Positions 9,130 to 19,610 of a stretch of DNA of 64,000 bases are shown here, piece after piece. Both the position numbers and the translations under genes were made by a program. Each line of letters starts with the position of its first letter. Positions within the stretch are counted from its first letter, which is position 1. A model generated the notes under the pieces. That model was not told the DNA's origin. It made no database searches and saw nothing but the letters and a program-made list of their open reading frames with translations. Source of the DNA: Pelagovum pacificum (lineage in GTDB: Bacteria > Pseudomonadota > Alphaproteobacteria > Rhodobacterales > Rhodobacteraceae); the NCBI RefSeq assembly GCF_016134045.1, contig NZ_CP065915.1:2794501-2858500 (forward strand). The letters are read 5' to 3'.

Positions 9130-9267
9130 GGCGGATTGTGTCCATATCGCTCAACATTCCCCAAAGTGGTCACTAAATGAACCCCCGTTACTCCTTATCC
9201 CGTTCCTTATTCGGAACCAATTCATGGTAAGCAAGCCTTGGTGGGCGAGAGAGAAAGTGAGTATCAG

Positions 9268-11922
9268 ATGGCGGAACCGAGCAAGATTCTAACGGTATCC
9301 TACGGCACCTTCTCGTGCACCCTCGAGGGATTCGACGACGCGTTCGACACGATGAAGGCCATCGCGGAGTATTTCCGCGACCTTGCCGCGGACGATCGTT
9401 ATTTCGGGGCGGAGCCGCCGACACCCGATCCCGAGATGCTTGCACGAATTGCCGAACGCGAAGTCGAGCGCCGGGTCGAGGCGCGGCGGGAGCGCGGTGG
9501 ATATATCCTGCGTCCCGCCCTCGGCACCGCAGCGGCTGCAATGGCCCCGCAACAGCAACCTGCGTCCCAGCAGCAGCAACAGCCCCCGAAGTCCGCGCCG
9601 AAGGACGACGACAAGAGCGCCGTTGCCGCCGCGCTCGACACGTCGGACGCGGAGCAGGACGAGGCCGCGACCGAGGCCGACAAGGTCACAGACCTGTCCG
9701 CCCTCCTCTCCGAGGATAAATCCGCGCGCGCCGCCGAAGACGCGCCCGAGGAGACTGCCACGGCGGAAGAGGCTGCCGAAGAGCCTGCCGCCGCGCCGGA
9801 GCCCGAAGAGGAGTCCGTCGCTGCCGAGCAGCAGTCCGAAGCGCCCGCCGCGCCCGACGTCGAAGGTTCCGAGGACGAGACCCCGGAAGAGGTCGCAGAC
9901 CTTGAGACGGACGCGCCGGAAGAGGCCGAGGCTGAGCCGGAGCCCGTCGAAGAACAGGTCGAAGACGCTGCCGATGACGACTCCGCCGCTGAGGTCGCCG
10001 AGGCGGAAGAGCCCGCCGCAGAGGCCGAACCCGAAGTCGCCGCGCCGCCCCCCGCGCCGGAAGCGCCCAAGCAACGCGCCTGGGCCGACCTCACCGACGA
10101 CGAGAAGCGCTGGCAGCGCAAGGCCCGCGCCGCCAAACGCGAGCTCGAGCGTCGTGCCGAGGAAGAGCGCAAGGCAGCCGCTGCCGAACAGGCCGCCGCC
10201 GAAGCCGAAGAAGATGCCGCCGACGGGGCCGTTACCGAGGCGGAAGCCGTGGTCACGCCCACGCCGGCCCCCGTCCGCCGTGAAGCTGAAAGCGTTGCCG
10301 CCAAGCTCGCCCGCATCCGTGCCGTGGTCGGCCAGTCCTCCGACGATGACATCGAGGACGAACCCGAGGACGCCACCGCCAGCACCACAGACGAGAAGGT
10401 CGAAGATGAGGCAGCCGACATCGCCGCCTTCGAGGACGAGGTCGAAGACGACGTCGCCCTGACCGAAGTCGACACGGTCGAGGATGACGAGCCCGAAGAC
10501 GCCCTTACCGCCTCGGATTCCGACGACGATCTGGCCGCCGCTGAAGAAGAAGACGACGATGACGGCGACTCCGTGCTCGGCAATCTGCTGGCCGAAGACG
10601 AAGCCGCCCGCACCGCCGCCGAAGAGCCCGCGCCGGTCGAAGTGGACGTTTCGGAAGCCGCAGACGAGACCGAGGTCGCCACAGACGAGTCGGACGAGAT
10701 CGAACAGCCGAAACCGGCGCCGATCCGGGCCCGCGTCGTGCGCATGAAACGCAGCGACTTCGAGGCGAGCCTCGCCGCCGAGGCCGAGGACGACACCCCG
10801 GCTGCGGCCCAGGTGGACGACGAGGTCCGTCCCGGCGCCGACGTCGAACCGCCCGAGGACACCGCTCCGCTCCACGATCTCGCCAGCCTCGACGGCATCG
10901 ACGAGTTCGACGGCCTGGTCGCGGGTGACGACCAAACCGAAAGCCAGCTTTCGGAAGAGGACGAGGCCGCCCTGCTCGACGAGCTTGCCGAGGTCGAACG
11001 CATCGGCCGCGCCGACGAGGCAACGACCGATCAGGCGTACGACGACGAAGACGAGGATGACGGCGTCTACGTACTTGAGAATGCGACGCCCGAGATCGCC
11101 GAAGAAGACGAGCCGGACACCGTCGCGGAAGAACGCCCCGCCGAGGAGGAGCACGACGTCGTCGCCCACGACGAGGATGACGATCTGCCCCGTCGTGGTC
11201 GTGGCTCGCTGCTGACCGGCTCCCCGGAGTCAGACGAAGCCTCGATGTCGCGCATCCTCTCGGAGACAGACGCCCAGCTTCAGGAGCCGGAAGGCAACCG
11301 TCGCCGGCAGGCCATCGCGCATCTCAAGGCGGCCGTCGCCGCGACCGAGGCGGCCCGTCGCCTCGGCGAAAACAGCGGTGGTGCGGCCGAGGGCGAGGAG
11401 AACATCTTCCGCGACGACCTCGATCAGGTGGTCCGCCCGCGCCGTGCCGTGCGGCCCGAGAACCGCTCCGACCGGCCGCGTCCGGCACCGCTGAAGCTCG
11501 TGGCGTCGCAACGCGTCGACGTGCCCGGCACCGACCGGCCGAGCGCCGACCACTCCGCCGAGGCCCCGGTTCGCCCGCGCCGCGTGACCAGCGGTGGCGC
11601 CGCGGCGCGACCGGTGGCGAGCTCCGAACAGGATGCCGACTTCGCCCGGTTCGCCGCGGACGTCGGCGCGGCGAGCCTGACCGACCTGCTCGAAGCGGCG
11701 GCCGCCCACGAAGCCTTCGTCGAAGGGCACGAGGACGTCTCCCGTCCGCACATCATGAAGAAGGTGCAGGCGATCATGACGGACGAGTTTACCCGTGAGG
11801 ACGGCCTGCGCGCGTTTGGCACGCTGCTGCGGCAGGGTCGGATCGAGAAGGTCCGCAACGGGCGCTTCCAGGTCTCGAGCCAGACCCGTTTCCGCCCGGT
11901 GCGGGCCGCGTCCGGCGATTGA
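9268..11922 (+). CDS. Large acidic Ala/Glu/Asp-rich protein of unknown function
   Basis: The protein is 885 residues from ATG 9268, which follows a purine-rich GAGAAAGTGAG; an in-frame TTG at 9238 is less likely. Three zones are visible: a conserved-looking N-terminal 100 residues (SKILTVSYGTFSCTLEGFDD, then DTMKAIAEYFRDLAADDRYF), about 600 residues of low-complexity acidic sequence, and a C-terminal folded region from about 800 on with SRPHIMKKVQAIMTDEF and TREDGLRAFGTLLRQGRIEKV. I recall similar proteins in other Rhodobacteraceae, sometimes loosely labelled chemotaxis-related, without evidence. There is no signal peptide or membrane segment, so it is probably cytoplasmic. Function is unknown. 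Confidence 0.8.
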   Translation: MAEPSKILTVSYGTFSCTLEGFDDAFDTMKAIAEYFRDLAADDRYFGAEPPTPDPEMLARIAEREVERRVEARRERGGYILRPALGTAAAAMAPQQQPASQQQQQPPKSAPKDDDKSAVAAALDTSDAEQDEAATEADKVTDLSALLSEDKSARAAEDAPEETATAEEAAEEPAAAPEPEEESVAAEQQSEAPAAPDVEGSEDETPEEVADLETDAPEEAEAEPEPVEEQVEDAADDDSAAEVAEAEEPAAEAEPEVAAPPPAPEAPKQRAWADLTDDEKRWQRKARAAKRELERRAEEERKAAAAEQAAAEAEEDAADGAVTEAEAVVTPTPAPVRREAESVAAKLARIRAVVGQSSDDDIEDEPEDATASTTDEKVEDEAADIAAFEDEVEDDVALTEVDTVEDDEPEDALTASDSDDDLAAAEEEDDDDGDSVLGNLLAEDEAARTAAEEPAPVEVDVSEAADETEVATDESDEIEQPKPAPIRARVVRMKRSDFEASLAAEAEDDTPAAAQVDDEVRPGADVEPPEDTAPLHDLASLDGIDEFDGLVAGDDQTESQLSEEDEAALLDELAEVERIGRADEATTDQAYDDEDEDDGVYVLENATPEIAEEDEPDTVAEERPAEEEHDVVAHDEDDDLPRRGRGSLLTGSPESDEASMSRILSETDAQLQEPEGNRRRQAIAHLKAAVAATEAARRLGENSGGAAEGEENIFRDDLDQVVRPRRAVRPENRSDRPRPAPLKLVASQRVDVPGTDRPSADHSAEAPVRPRRVTSGGAAARPVASSEQDADFARFAADVGAASLTDLLEAAAAHEAFVEGHEDVSRPHIMKKVQAIMTDEFTREDGLRAFGTLLRQGRIEKVRNGRFQVSSQTRFRPVRAASGD

Positions 11923-11928
11923 CCGGGT

Positions 11929-11947
11929 GATGGGTTTCTAACCCATC
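11929..11947. repeat. Perfect palindromic element (REP-like)
   Basis: GATGGGTT-TCT-AACCCATC is a perfect 8-bp inverted repeat just after the stop codon of the acidic protein gene. It resembles short dispersed palindromes that I recall from Roseobacter-group genomes, but I find no second copy in this window. Confidence 0.4.
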
Positions 11948-11952
11948 CTACG

Positions 11953-11990
11953 AAAAAGGCCGGTCCCGAGGGGGCCGGCCTTTTCATTTT
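11953..11990. terminator. Bidirectional rho-independent terminator
   Basis: An A-rich run, a GC-rich stem (GGCCGGTCCC pairing with the GGGGGCCGGCC side) and TTTTCATTTT lie between the convergent acidic-protein gene and DUF2842 gene. A-tracts and T-tracts flank both sides, so it can stop transcription from either direction. Confidence 0.85.
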
Positions 11991-11994
11991 GCGA

Positions 11995-12215
11995 TCAGCG
12001 CTCGTCCTCGGGCGGTTCCTGGCCGACACCCTCGAACACCTTCTTGAAGGGCAGCGCCCAGAGGATGCCGAGGACGGCATAGACGAGGAACTCGACCCAG
12101 ATCGGCGGACGGCCGAGCAGGTTGAGGATGGTGACCGTCACGACAATGTAGACCGGCAGCCCGACCAGCAGGATCAGCAGCGCGCGGCGCCGTTTCTGCT
12201 TGTGCGTCAGGGCCA

Positions 12216-12216
<1 letters not shown>
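11995..12216 (-). CDS. DUF2842 family small membrane protein
   Basis: The 73-residue protein has a basic N-terminus (MALTHKQKRRR), two membrane segments (LLILLVGLPVYIVVTVTIL and WVEFLVYAVLGILWALPF) and an acidic tail (GQEPPEDER), which matches the DUF2842 family of alphaproteobacteria. Its start ATG overlaps the purA stop by 1 bp, giving translational coupling. Function is unknown. Confidence 0.82.
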
Positions 12217-13508
<1,292 letters not shown>

Positions 13509-13665
13509 TGGCCCTGTCCTCCGCCGGAAAAACCGGCGCCGGTATAGGGCAAGCCGGAAGGGGGCGAAACCGCAATCTGTCGCCATCGCCCGCGCCGGGA
13601 AAACCGGGTGGACGGCACGCGCGCTCGCGGATTAGCTGGAGCCACCCGGAAAGAAGGACGTGTTC

Positions 13666-14061
13666 ATGGGATTTCTCGTTCGCTGGCTGTTTGCGCTGAT
13701 TCTGCTGGCCGCCACCTACAACCCGACCCAGTACAACTACGTCCGATTCTCGATGGCGAACTGGGACAGCAACACATCTATCGTTGTGCTGCTCGGGCTG
13801 CTGCTGCTCGTCGGCTTCATCATCTACGTCCGGGCAACCCTGCGATCGATCGGGCTGGCGGGAATGATCCTGATCCTCGCGCTCGTCGCCGCAATCGTCT
13901 GGGTCGCCTACGACCAGGGCTGGGTCAGCCTGCAGAACCCCTCCGCCAACACGTGGCTCGGCCTGTTCGCGATGAGCCTCGTGCTCGGCGTCGGCCTGTC
14001 TTGGTCGATCATCCGCAAGAAGCTGTCCGGCCAGATCGACATGGACGACGTGGACGAGTGA
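13666..14061 (+). CDS. DUF6524-like membrane protein
   Basis: The 131-residue protein has four membrane segments, including an N-terminal FLVRWLFALILLAA followed by TYNPTQYNYVRF, then LRSIGLAGMILILALVAAIVWV and a last helix before WSIIRKKLSGQIDMDD. I associate this sequence with DUF6524 of Rhodobacteraceae, with moderate certainty. The ATG at 13666 is preferred over GTG 13660 because AAGGA sits 9 bases upstream. It is divergent from purA. Function is unknown. Confidence 0.72.
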   Translation: MGFLVRWLFALILLAATYNPTQYNYVRFSMANWDSNTSIVVLLGLLLLVGFIIYVRATLRSIGLAGMILILALVAAIVWVAYDQGWVSLQNPSANTWLGLFAMSLVLGVGLSWSIIRKKLSGQIDMDDVDE

Positions 14062-14160
14062 GCCACACCCGGCCGCAGGGGTCACGATCCCCGGATCCGG
14101 GGTTGCGTGACGAGAAGCGAGACTCTAGATACGGCCCGTTCCGGAACTGAAGGCCGATCC

Positions 14161-14532
14161 ATGGAAACCGTCATTCTCGTTGTTCACCTGTTGCTCGCGC
14201 TGACCCTGATCGGCGTGGTCCTGATGCAGCGGTCCGAAGGTGGCGGTCTCGGCATCGGCGGCGGTGGCGGCGGCATGATGACCGGACGCTCGGCCGCGAC
14301 CGCGCTCGGCAAGGTGACCTGGGGCCTCGCGATCGCCTTCATCTGCACGTCGATCGCGCTCACGATCATCGCAGCCAGCGACAGTGCGACGGGATCGGTT
14401 CTCGACCGGATCACCGAGCAGCCGGCGGCGGATGAGCCCGCGCCGACGCTCCCCGGCCTCGATGGCGAAAGCCTGCTGCCGCCGACCCCCGGCGAGAGCA
14501 CCACCGACTCGCTGGTCCCGGAGGCCGACTAA
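14161..14532 (+). CDS. secG: Preprotein translocase subunit SecG
   Basis: SecG is the small subunit of the SecYEG channel in the inner membrane. The 123-residue protein has the two expected membrane helices, the first starting METVILVVHLLLALTLIG, and the family linker VVLMQRSEGGGLGIGGGGGG followed by GRSAATALGKVTW. A Pro/Glu-rich C-terminal tail of about 45 residues is typical for this clade. It lies upstream of pyrG, a common alphaproteobacterial arrangement. Confidence 0.95.
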   Translation: METVILVVHLLLALTLIGVVLMQRSEGGGLGIGGGGGGMMTGRSAATALGKVTWGLAIAFICTSIALTIIAASDSATGSVLDRITEQPAADEPAPTLPGLDGESLLPPTPGESTTDSLVPEAD

Positions 14533-14711
14533 CCCTCTAATCCACAATTTGTTGAAGGTCGGTCTCGCCGACCAACAGCATATTGCGTCCCGACTTGCGG
14601 CCGGTTCACGAATCGGACTATCATGGAACCCCGTGATACCGACGTCCTCGACGTTCGGGACCCCTCGAAATTTGGCTGAACATGCATCAGCATCACGGGA
14701 GATAACCGCAC

Positions 14712-16355
14712 ATGGCGCGCTTCGTATTCATCACCGGCGGTGTGGTTTCGTCCCTTGGGAAGGGCCTCGCCTCGGCGGCACTTGGCGCGCTTCTGCAGGC
14801 CCGTGGCTTCTCCGTCAGGCTCCGCAAGCTCGACCCCTATCTCAACGTCGACCCCGGCACGATGAGCCCGTTCGAACATGGTGAGGTCTTCGTCACCGAC
14901 GACGGCGCTGAGACCGACCTCGACCTCGGTCACTATGAGCGTTTCACCGGCGTCGCGGCACGCAAGACCGATTCCGTCAGTTCGGGCCGCATCTATTCGA
15001 ACGTGTTGGAGAAAGAGCGCCGCGGCGACTACCTCGGCAAGACGATTCAGGTCATCCCGCACGTCACCAACGAGATCAAGGACTTCATCGCCATCGGCGA
15101 GGACGAGGTCGACTTCATGCTCTGCGAGATCGGCGGCACCGTCGGCGACATCGAGGGCCTGCCCTTCTTCGAGGCGATCCGCCAGTTCTCCCACGACAAA
15201 CCGCGCGGCCAGTGCATTTTCATGCACCTCACGCTGCTGCCCTATCTCGCCGCCTCGGGTGAGCTGAAGACCAAGCCGACGCAGCACTCCGTCAAGGAGC
15301 TTCAGTCGATCGGGATCGCGCCCGACATCCTCGTCTGCCGGTCCGAGCAGCCGATCCCGCACAAGGAGCGCGAGAAGATCGCGCTGTTCTGCAACGTGCG
15401 CTCCGATGCCGTGGTGCCGGCCTATGACCTCAATTCGATCTACGAGGCCCCCCTCGCCTATCACCGCGAGGGGCTGGACCAGGCGGTGCTCGACGCATTC
15501 GGCATCTCGCCCGCGCCGAAGCCGAACCTCGACCGCTGGTACGACGTGGCCGACCGGATCGAGAACCCGGAAGGCGAGGTGAAGGTCGCGATCGTTGGCA
15601 AGTACGTCCAGCTCGAGGACGCCTACAAGTCTATCAAGGAAGCGCTGACTCACGGTGGCATGGCCAACCGCGTGAAGGTCAACGTGGAGTGGGTCGATGC
15701 CGAGGTCTTCGACCGCGAAGACGCCGCGCCCCACCTCGAGGGCTATCACGCGATCCTCGTCCCCGGCGGCTTCGGCGAGCGTGGAACGGAAGGCAAGATC
15801 AAGGCCGCCCAGTTCGCACGCGAGCGCAAGGTACCCTACCTCGGCATCTGCCTCGGCATGCAGATGGCGGTGATCGAGGCGGCCCGCAACGTCGCCGGCG
15901 TGGCGACCGCAGGGTCCGAGGAATTTGACCATGAGGCCGGCAAGAAGCGGTTCGAGCCGGTCGTGTACCACCTGAAGGAATGGGTGCAGGGCAACCACAA
16001 GGTCGAGCGCAAGGCAGACGACGACAAGGGCGGCACCATGCGCCTCGGCGCTTACGACGCGGTCCTGACCGAGGGGTCACGTGTGGCAGAGGTCTACGGC
16101 GCAACCGGCATCGAGGAGCGTCATCGCCACCGCTACGAGGTCGACACCAAGTACAAGGACCGGCTCGAGGACAAGGGCCTCTGCTTCTCCGGCATGAGCC
16201 CCGACGGACGCCTGCCCGAGATCGTGGAGTGGACGGACCACCCGTGGTTTATCGGCGTGCAGTTCCACCCGGAGCTGAAGTCCAAGCCCTTCGCGCCGCA
16301 CCCGCTGTTCGCGGATTTCGTCCGCGCGGCGGTCGAGAACTCCCGGCTGGTCTGA
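14712..16355 (+). CDS. pyrG: CTP synthase
   Basis: PyrG makes CTP from UTP, ATP and glutamine. The 547-residue protein has the N-terminal synthase domain ([16 protein letters not shown] with its P-loop, then [19 protein letters not shown]) and the C-terminal class I glutaminase domain ([13 protein letters not shown], nucleophile Cys in YLGICLGMQ, and the His-Glu pair in GVQFHPEL). Length is normal. The 179 bp between secG and pyrG contains a short GGTCGG-N5-CCGACC hairpin without a T-tract and no gene. Confidence 0.98.
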   Translation: MARFVFITGGVVSSLGKGLASAALGALLQARGFSVRLRKLDPYLNVDPGTMSPFEHGEVFVTDDGAETDLDLGHYERFTGVAARKTDSVSSGRIYSNVLEKERRGDYLGKTIQVIPHVTNEIKDFIAIGEDEVDFMLCEIGGTVGDIEGLPFFEAIRQFSHDKPRGQCIFMHLTLLPYLAASGELKTKPTQHSVKELQSIGIAPDILVCRSEQPIPHKEREKIALFCNVRSDAVVPAYDLNSIYEAPLAYHREGLDQAVLDAFGISPAPKPNLDRWYDVADRIENPEGEVKVAIVGKYVQLEDAYKSIKEALTHGGMANRVKVNVEWVDAEVFDREDAAPHLEGYHAILVPGGFGERGTEGKIKAAQFARERKVPYLGICLGMQMAVIEAARNVAGVATAGSEEFDHEAGKKRFEPVVYHLKEWVQGNHKVERKADDDKGGTMRLGAYDAVLTEGSRVAEVYGATGIEERHRHRYEVDTKYKDRLEDKGLCFSGMSPDGRLPEIVEWTDHPWFIGVQFHPELKSKPFAPHPLFADFVRAAVENSRLV

Positions 16356-16376
16356 TCGGTCGCTTTCAGGTTTCCC

Positions 16377-16408
16377 ACCTGCGAGGCGCCATGAGGCACC
16401 ACGCAGGT
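16377..16408. terminator. Stable hairpin between convergent pyrG and nhaA
   Basis: ACCTGCG (16377-16383) pairs with CGCAGGT (16402-16408), and an inner GGCGCC/GGCACC pairing with one mismatch closes on an ATGA loop. It sits 22 bp after the pyrG stop and 23 bp before the nhaA stop. There is no strong T-tract, so terminator function is inferred from position and structure. Confidence 0.5.
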
Positions 16409-16430
16409 CTCTGACCTTGCACTATTCCGA

Positions 16431-18305
16431 TCAGGCGGCTCCCTGAACTTCGGGCTTCTGCTCTTTCGCCGGCTCGGACCGTGCTTTGCTCGGCGCGAGC
16501 GACAGGATCACCAGCCCCGCGATGGCCGAGATGGTGGAGCCGATCAGAACCGCAAGTTTCACCGCTTCGAGCTCCAGCCCCTCGAACGCAGCCGTGGCGA
16601 TGAAGATCGACATGGTGAAGCCGACACCGGCAAGGCAGCCCGCGCCGATCATCTGCGTCCAGTTCACGCCGTTCGGAAGCCGGGCCAGCCCGATCTTCGC
16701 GGCGATGAAACAGAGGCCGACGATGCCGAGAGGCTTGCCGATCATCAGGCCCAGCATGACGCCCAGCGACTCTGGCGCGAAGGGCGAGAACTCCGACCCG
16801 ATGATGAGAAGACCGGTGTTGAAGAAGGCGAACAGCGGCAGGATCAGGTAGTTGGTCCAGCCCTCCAGCGCATGTTGCAGATGCTCGCCCGGCTCGCGCA
16901 GTCGTTCGAAGGCGTTGGTGACGATGGCGAGCGCCCGGTTGCCGAATTCGAACCGGCCCTCGCCCGTTTCTTCCGCCTCCCGGTCGGCGCGGATCGCCTC
17001 CGCCTCGATCACGGCATGGGCCTGCGCGGCCACGCCGGCGGCGTTCGCGTTGGGGCGCGAGGGGATCGCGGCGGCCGTCAGCACGCCCGCCAGGGTGGCG
17101 TGCAGCCCGGATTCGTGGATCAGCACCCACAGCACCGCACCGAGGATCAGGTATGGTGCCAGCCCGTAGACCCGCACCCAGCCGAGGCCCAGCATGATGC
17201 CGAAGACCACCACCGCCCAGACGAAGGGCATGACGTGGAAACCCTCACCATAGAACAGTGCAATGACGAGGATCGCGCCGAGGTCGTCGGCGATGGCGAG
17301 CGCAGAGACGAAGACCTTGAGCGTCGAAGGCACGCGCCGCCCGAGCAGCGCCATCAGGCCGAGGGTGAAGGCGATGTCGGTCGCCATCGGGATGCCCCAG
17401 CCGTGAACCGTGTCCTGTCCGAAGTTGATCGTCACGTAGATCAAGGCCGGGACGATCATGCCGCCAAGCGCCCCGATTACCGGCATCGCCGCGTCGGCGG
17501 GTGACGACAATTCGCCCGAGACGATCTCCCGTTTGATCTCGATCCCGACGATCAGGAAGAAGAGCGCCATCAACCCGTCGTTGATCCACTCCTCGAAGGT
17601 CAGCAGGAACATCCCCTCGCCGAACACCAGTCCACTTTCGGTCTCGCGCAGCGCTTCGTAGGCGTCGTGGTAGCCGATGTTGGCGACCACCAGCGCGGCG
17701 AGCGTGGCCAGCACCAGCACGAAGCCGCCGGATGCGGCCCAGTTGAAGAAGGACTGCCGCGCCTCGCTCAGGCGGACGCCGAGCGGGCGGCGGATCGTCT
17801 CCTCGATCGAAGTCTCGTCCCAGGGGCCAAGGTAATGGTGCCCGTCGATAAACAGCGCGGGCGTGACCATGACGTTGGCCTCGGAGGCGGAATCGATGTC
17901 GGCTTGAAGCCGATCGGACGTCTCTTTGTCGTCCATCTCGCGAACGAAGCGCTCCACATCCAGCTCCAGCTCGCGCGCCGCCTCTTCCAGACTATCCTGA
18001 TCGAATTTCTGGCGCGGGTGACACAGCCGGTCGTGCATCTTCCAGAAGGCATCCTGCCGTCCCGCCGCGATGGCTGCGCGGGCGGCCCGTTCCGCGTCCG
18101 GACGACCCGGACGGGGCCGTTGACGGAAGACGAAGCAGACGGCGGAACGCAGTCCGCTGTCGCCCGACAGGACAGAGCGGACCTTGCCCGTGCGCCCGTC
18201 GGTGTAATCCCCGTAGGCGATCAGCGAGACCGAAGCCCCCTCCTCACCCCACCAGAAATCTCGGGAATGGTCGATGTTCGGGACGTCGGCGGTCGTGGTG
18301 GTCAC
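16431..18305 (-). CDS. nhaA: Na+/H+ antiporter NhaA with N-terminal thioredoxin-like domain
   Basis: The 624-residue protein has two parts. Residues about 1-185 resemble a DsbA/thioredoxin fold, with ASVSLIAYGDYTD as first strand, a helical insert (WKMHDRLCHPRQKFDQD) and the cis-proline region VTPALFIDGHHYLGP. The CxxC is missing: the active-site position reads DGRTGKV. The rest is a full NhaA with LMALFFLIVGIEIKRE, MATDIAFTLG and the ion-binding Asp pair in ALAIADDLGAI. NhaA expels sodium in exchange for protons. Fusions of this kind are known in several phyla; the loss of both cysteines is unusual and suggests a binding or regulatory role. Confidence 0.9.
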   Translation of the reverse strand: MTTTTADVPNIDHSRDFWWGEEGASVSLIAYGDYTDGRTGKVRSVLSGDSGLRSAVCFVFRQRPRPGRPDAERAARAAIAAGRQDAFWKMHDRLCHPRQKFDQDSLEEAARELELDVERFVREMDDKETSDRLQADIDSASEANVMVTPALFIDGHHYLGPWDETSIEETIRRPLGVRLSEARQSFFNWAASGGFVLVLATLAALVVANIGYHDAYEALRETESGLVFGEGMFLLTFEEWINDGLMALFFLIVGIEIKREIVSGELSSPADAAMPVIGALGGMIVPALIYVTINFGQDTVHGWGIPMATDIAFTLGLMALLGRRVPSTLKVFVSALAIADDLGAILVIALFYGEGFHVMPFVWAVVVFGIMLGLGWVRVYGLAPYLILGAVLWVLIHESGLHATLAGVLTAAAIPSRPNANAAGVAAQAHAVIEAEAIRADREAEETGEGRFEFGNRALAIVTNAFERLREPGEHLQHALEGWTNYLILPLFAFFNTGLLIIGSEFSPFAPESLGVMLGLMIGKPLGIVGLCFIAAKIGLARLPNGVNWTQMIGAGCLAGVGFTMSIFIATAAFEGLELEAVKLAVLIGSTISAIAGLVILSLAPSKARSEPAKEQKPEVQGAA

Positions 18306-18440
18306 TGGGGCGTGTCCTGTCTTGAGTAGGGGTAGCTATGTCAAAAGCTAGTCCCTGCACCGCAGGTTCCAACCCGGAGCATCGCGCCGGGAGGATTCTT
18401 CATCGCACAGATTGGTTGCCCTGCCCAAAGGCTACGCGCC

Positions 18441-19610
18441 TCATGGCTCGCGCAGCGCCTCGCTGGAGCGGTAGAGCGGCTTCGTCAGGTAATCCAGCAC
18501 GGTCTTGGAGCCGGTGTGAAGCTCGACCGTCGCCTGCATCCCCGGCCGGAGCTCGATGTCAGCCTGCCGGGGCGTGAGGGCGTCGCGGTCGATGGCGACG
18601 GTAACCCGGTAGTGGGCGTCCGCCTCGGGCCGCCTCTCATCCTTGAACGTGTCGGCCGACACCATCTCCACCGTGCCCGAGAGCGATCCGTGGATCGTGT
18701 AGTCGTAGGCCGTCAGCTTGATCGTGGCATTCTGGCCCGCCACGACATGGGCGATGTCCTTCGGCGCGACCTGCGCTTCGATATAGACGTCGTCGCCGGC
18801 GGGAATGATCTCGAAGATCTCCTCGCCGGGCCGGATGACGCCCCCGATGGTGGAGACACCCACCGCGTTGACGATGCCGCGCATCGGCGAGCGGATGACC
18901 GTCCGCTCGAGCTGATCCTGCACGAGCCGCAGCTCCTGCTTCAGCGTCGCAAGCTCAAGTAGCACTTCGGAATAGGCGGTCGCTTCGTCCAGCTCGTAGC
19001 TGGTGACGATCTCGTTCACCCGGTTCTCGGCGTCGGAGTTCGCCTTGCGCGCCTGCGTCACTTCCAGCAGCGCGACGATCTCGCGGTTGTAGAGGTCTTC
19101 GAGCGTGTCGAGCTCGCGCGCGGTTTCGGCCTGCACCCGGCGCGCACCCTCGACGCGGCTGGTATAGTCCGACTGGCGCGCATTGAGGAGCGCTCGCTCG
19201 GAGGCGACGATCTCCGGCGACGTCTCCGTGTAGGCGGCAGGGAGTTCGAAATCGAACTGGCCGGCCATCTCGGCCTCAAGCCGGAGACGGCGGATGTCGG
19301 CGGCGACGATCTGCTCGGAGAGGTCGTCCACGCGGGTCGAGAAGGTCGTCCCGCGCAGCCGGGCCAGCACGTCGCCCGCTTCCACGAGGTCACCCTCGTT
19401 GACGACCAGCTCGCCGAGGATGCCGCCTTCGAGGTTCTGGATGATCTGCGGTCGTGCGCCACTGACCACTTCACCCGAGCCCCGGACGATCTCGTCCAGC
19501 GAGGCGAACTTCGCCCAGCCGAGGAACAGCACCACCGTGGCGCAGACGATCCAGATCAGCGTCGACGCGCCGCGCGTCGCGCCGCGAAGGTCGGTGTCGA
19601 TTGCAGCCAT
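18441..19610 (-). CDS. Type I secretion periplasmic adaptor (HlyD family)
   Basis: The 389-residue protein has a short cytoplasmic N-terminus, one membrane helix (residues about 18-37), a barrel-sandwich half (GSGEVVSGARPQIIQNLEGG and the GDLVEAGDVLARL lipoyl-like turn), a long coiled coil (about 95-245) and the C-terminal beta-barrel (IRSPMRGIVNAV then GGVIRPGEEIFEIIP). It bridges the ABC ATPase and the TolC-type outer-membrane protein. The start is the ATG overlapping the stop of the ABC gene by 1 bp; family proteins begin close to this point. Confidence 0.93.
   Translation of the reverse strand: MAAIDTDLRGATRGASTLIWIVCATVVLFLGWAKFASLDEIVRGSGEVVSGARPQIIQNLEGGILGELVVNEGDLVEAGDVLARLRGTTFSTRVDDLSEQIVAADIRRLRLEAEMAGQFDFELPAAYTETSPEIVASERALLNARQSDYTSRVEGARRVQAETARELDTLEDLYNREIVALLEVTQARKANSDAENRVNEIVTSYELDEATAYSEVLLELATLKQELRLVQDQLERTVIRSPMRGIVNAVGVSTIGGVIRPGEEIFEIIPAGDDVYIEAQVAPKDIAHVVAGQNATIKLTAYDYTIHGSLSGTVEMVSADTFKDERRPEADAHYRVTVAIDRDALTPRQADIELRPGMQATVELHTGSKTVLDYLTKPLYRSSEALREP

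Noticed and set aside
9289..11169. Long minus-strand open frames across the acidic protein gene
   Set aside because: They are Gly/Leu/Phe- or Ser-rich mirror translations of Ala/Glu/Asp codons and have no start signal or family match.
14533..14711. GGTCGG-N5-CCGACC hairpin between secG and pyrG as a terminator or riboswitch
   Set aside because: The stem is only 6 bp, there is no T-tract and no recognisable aptamer core.
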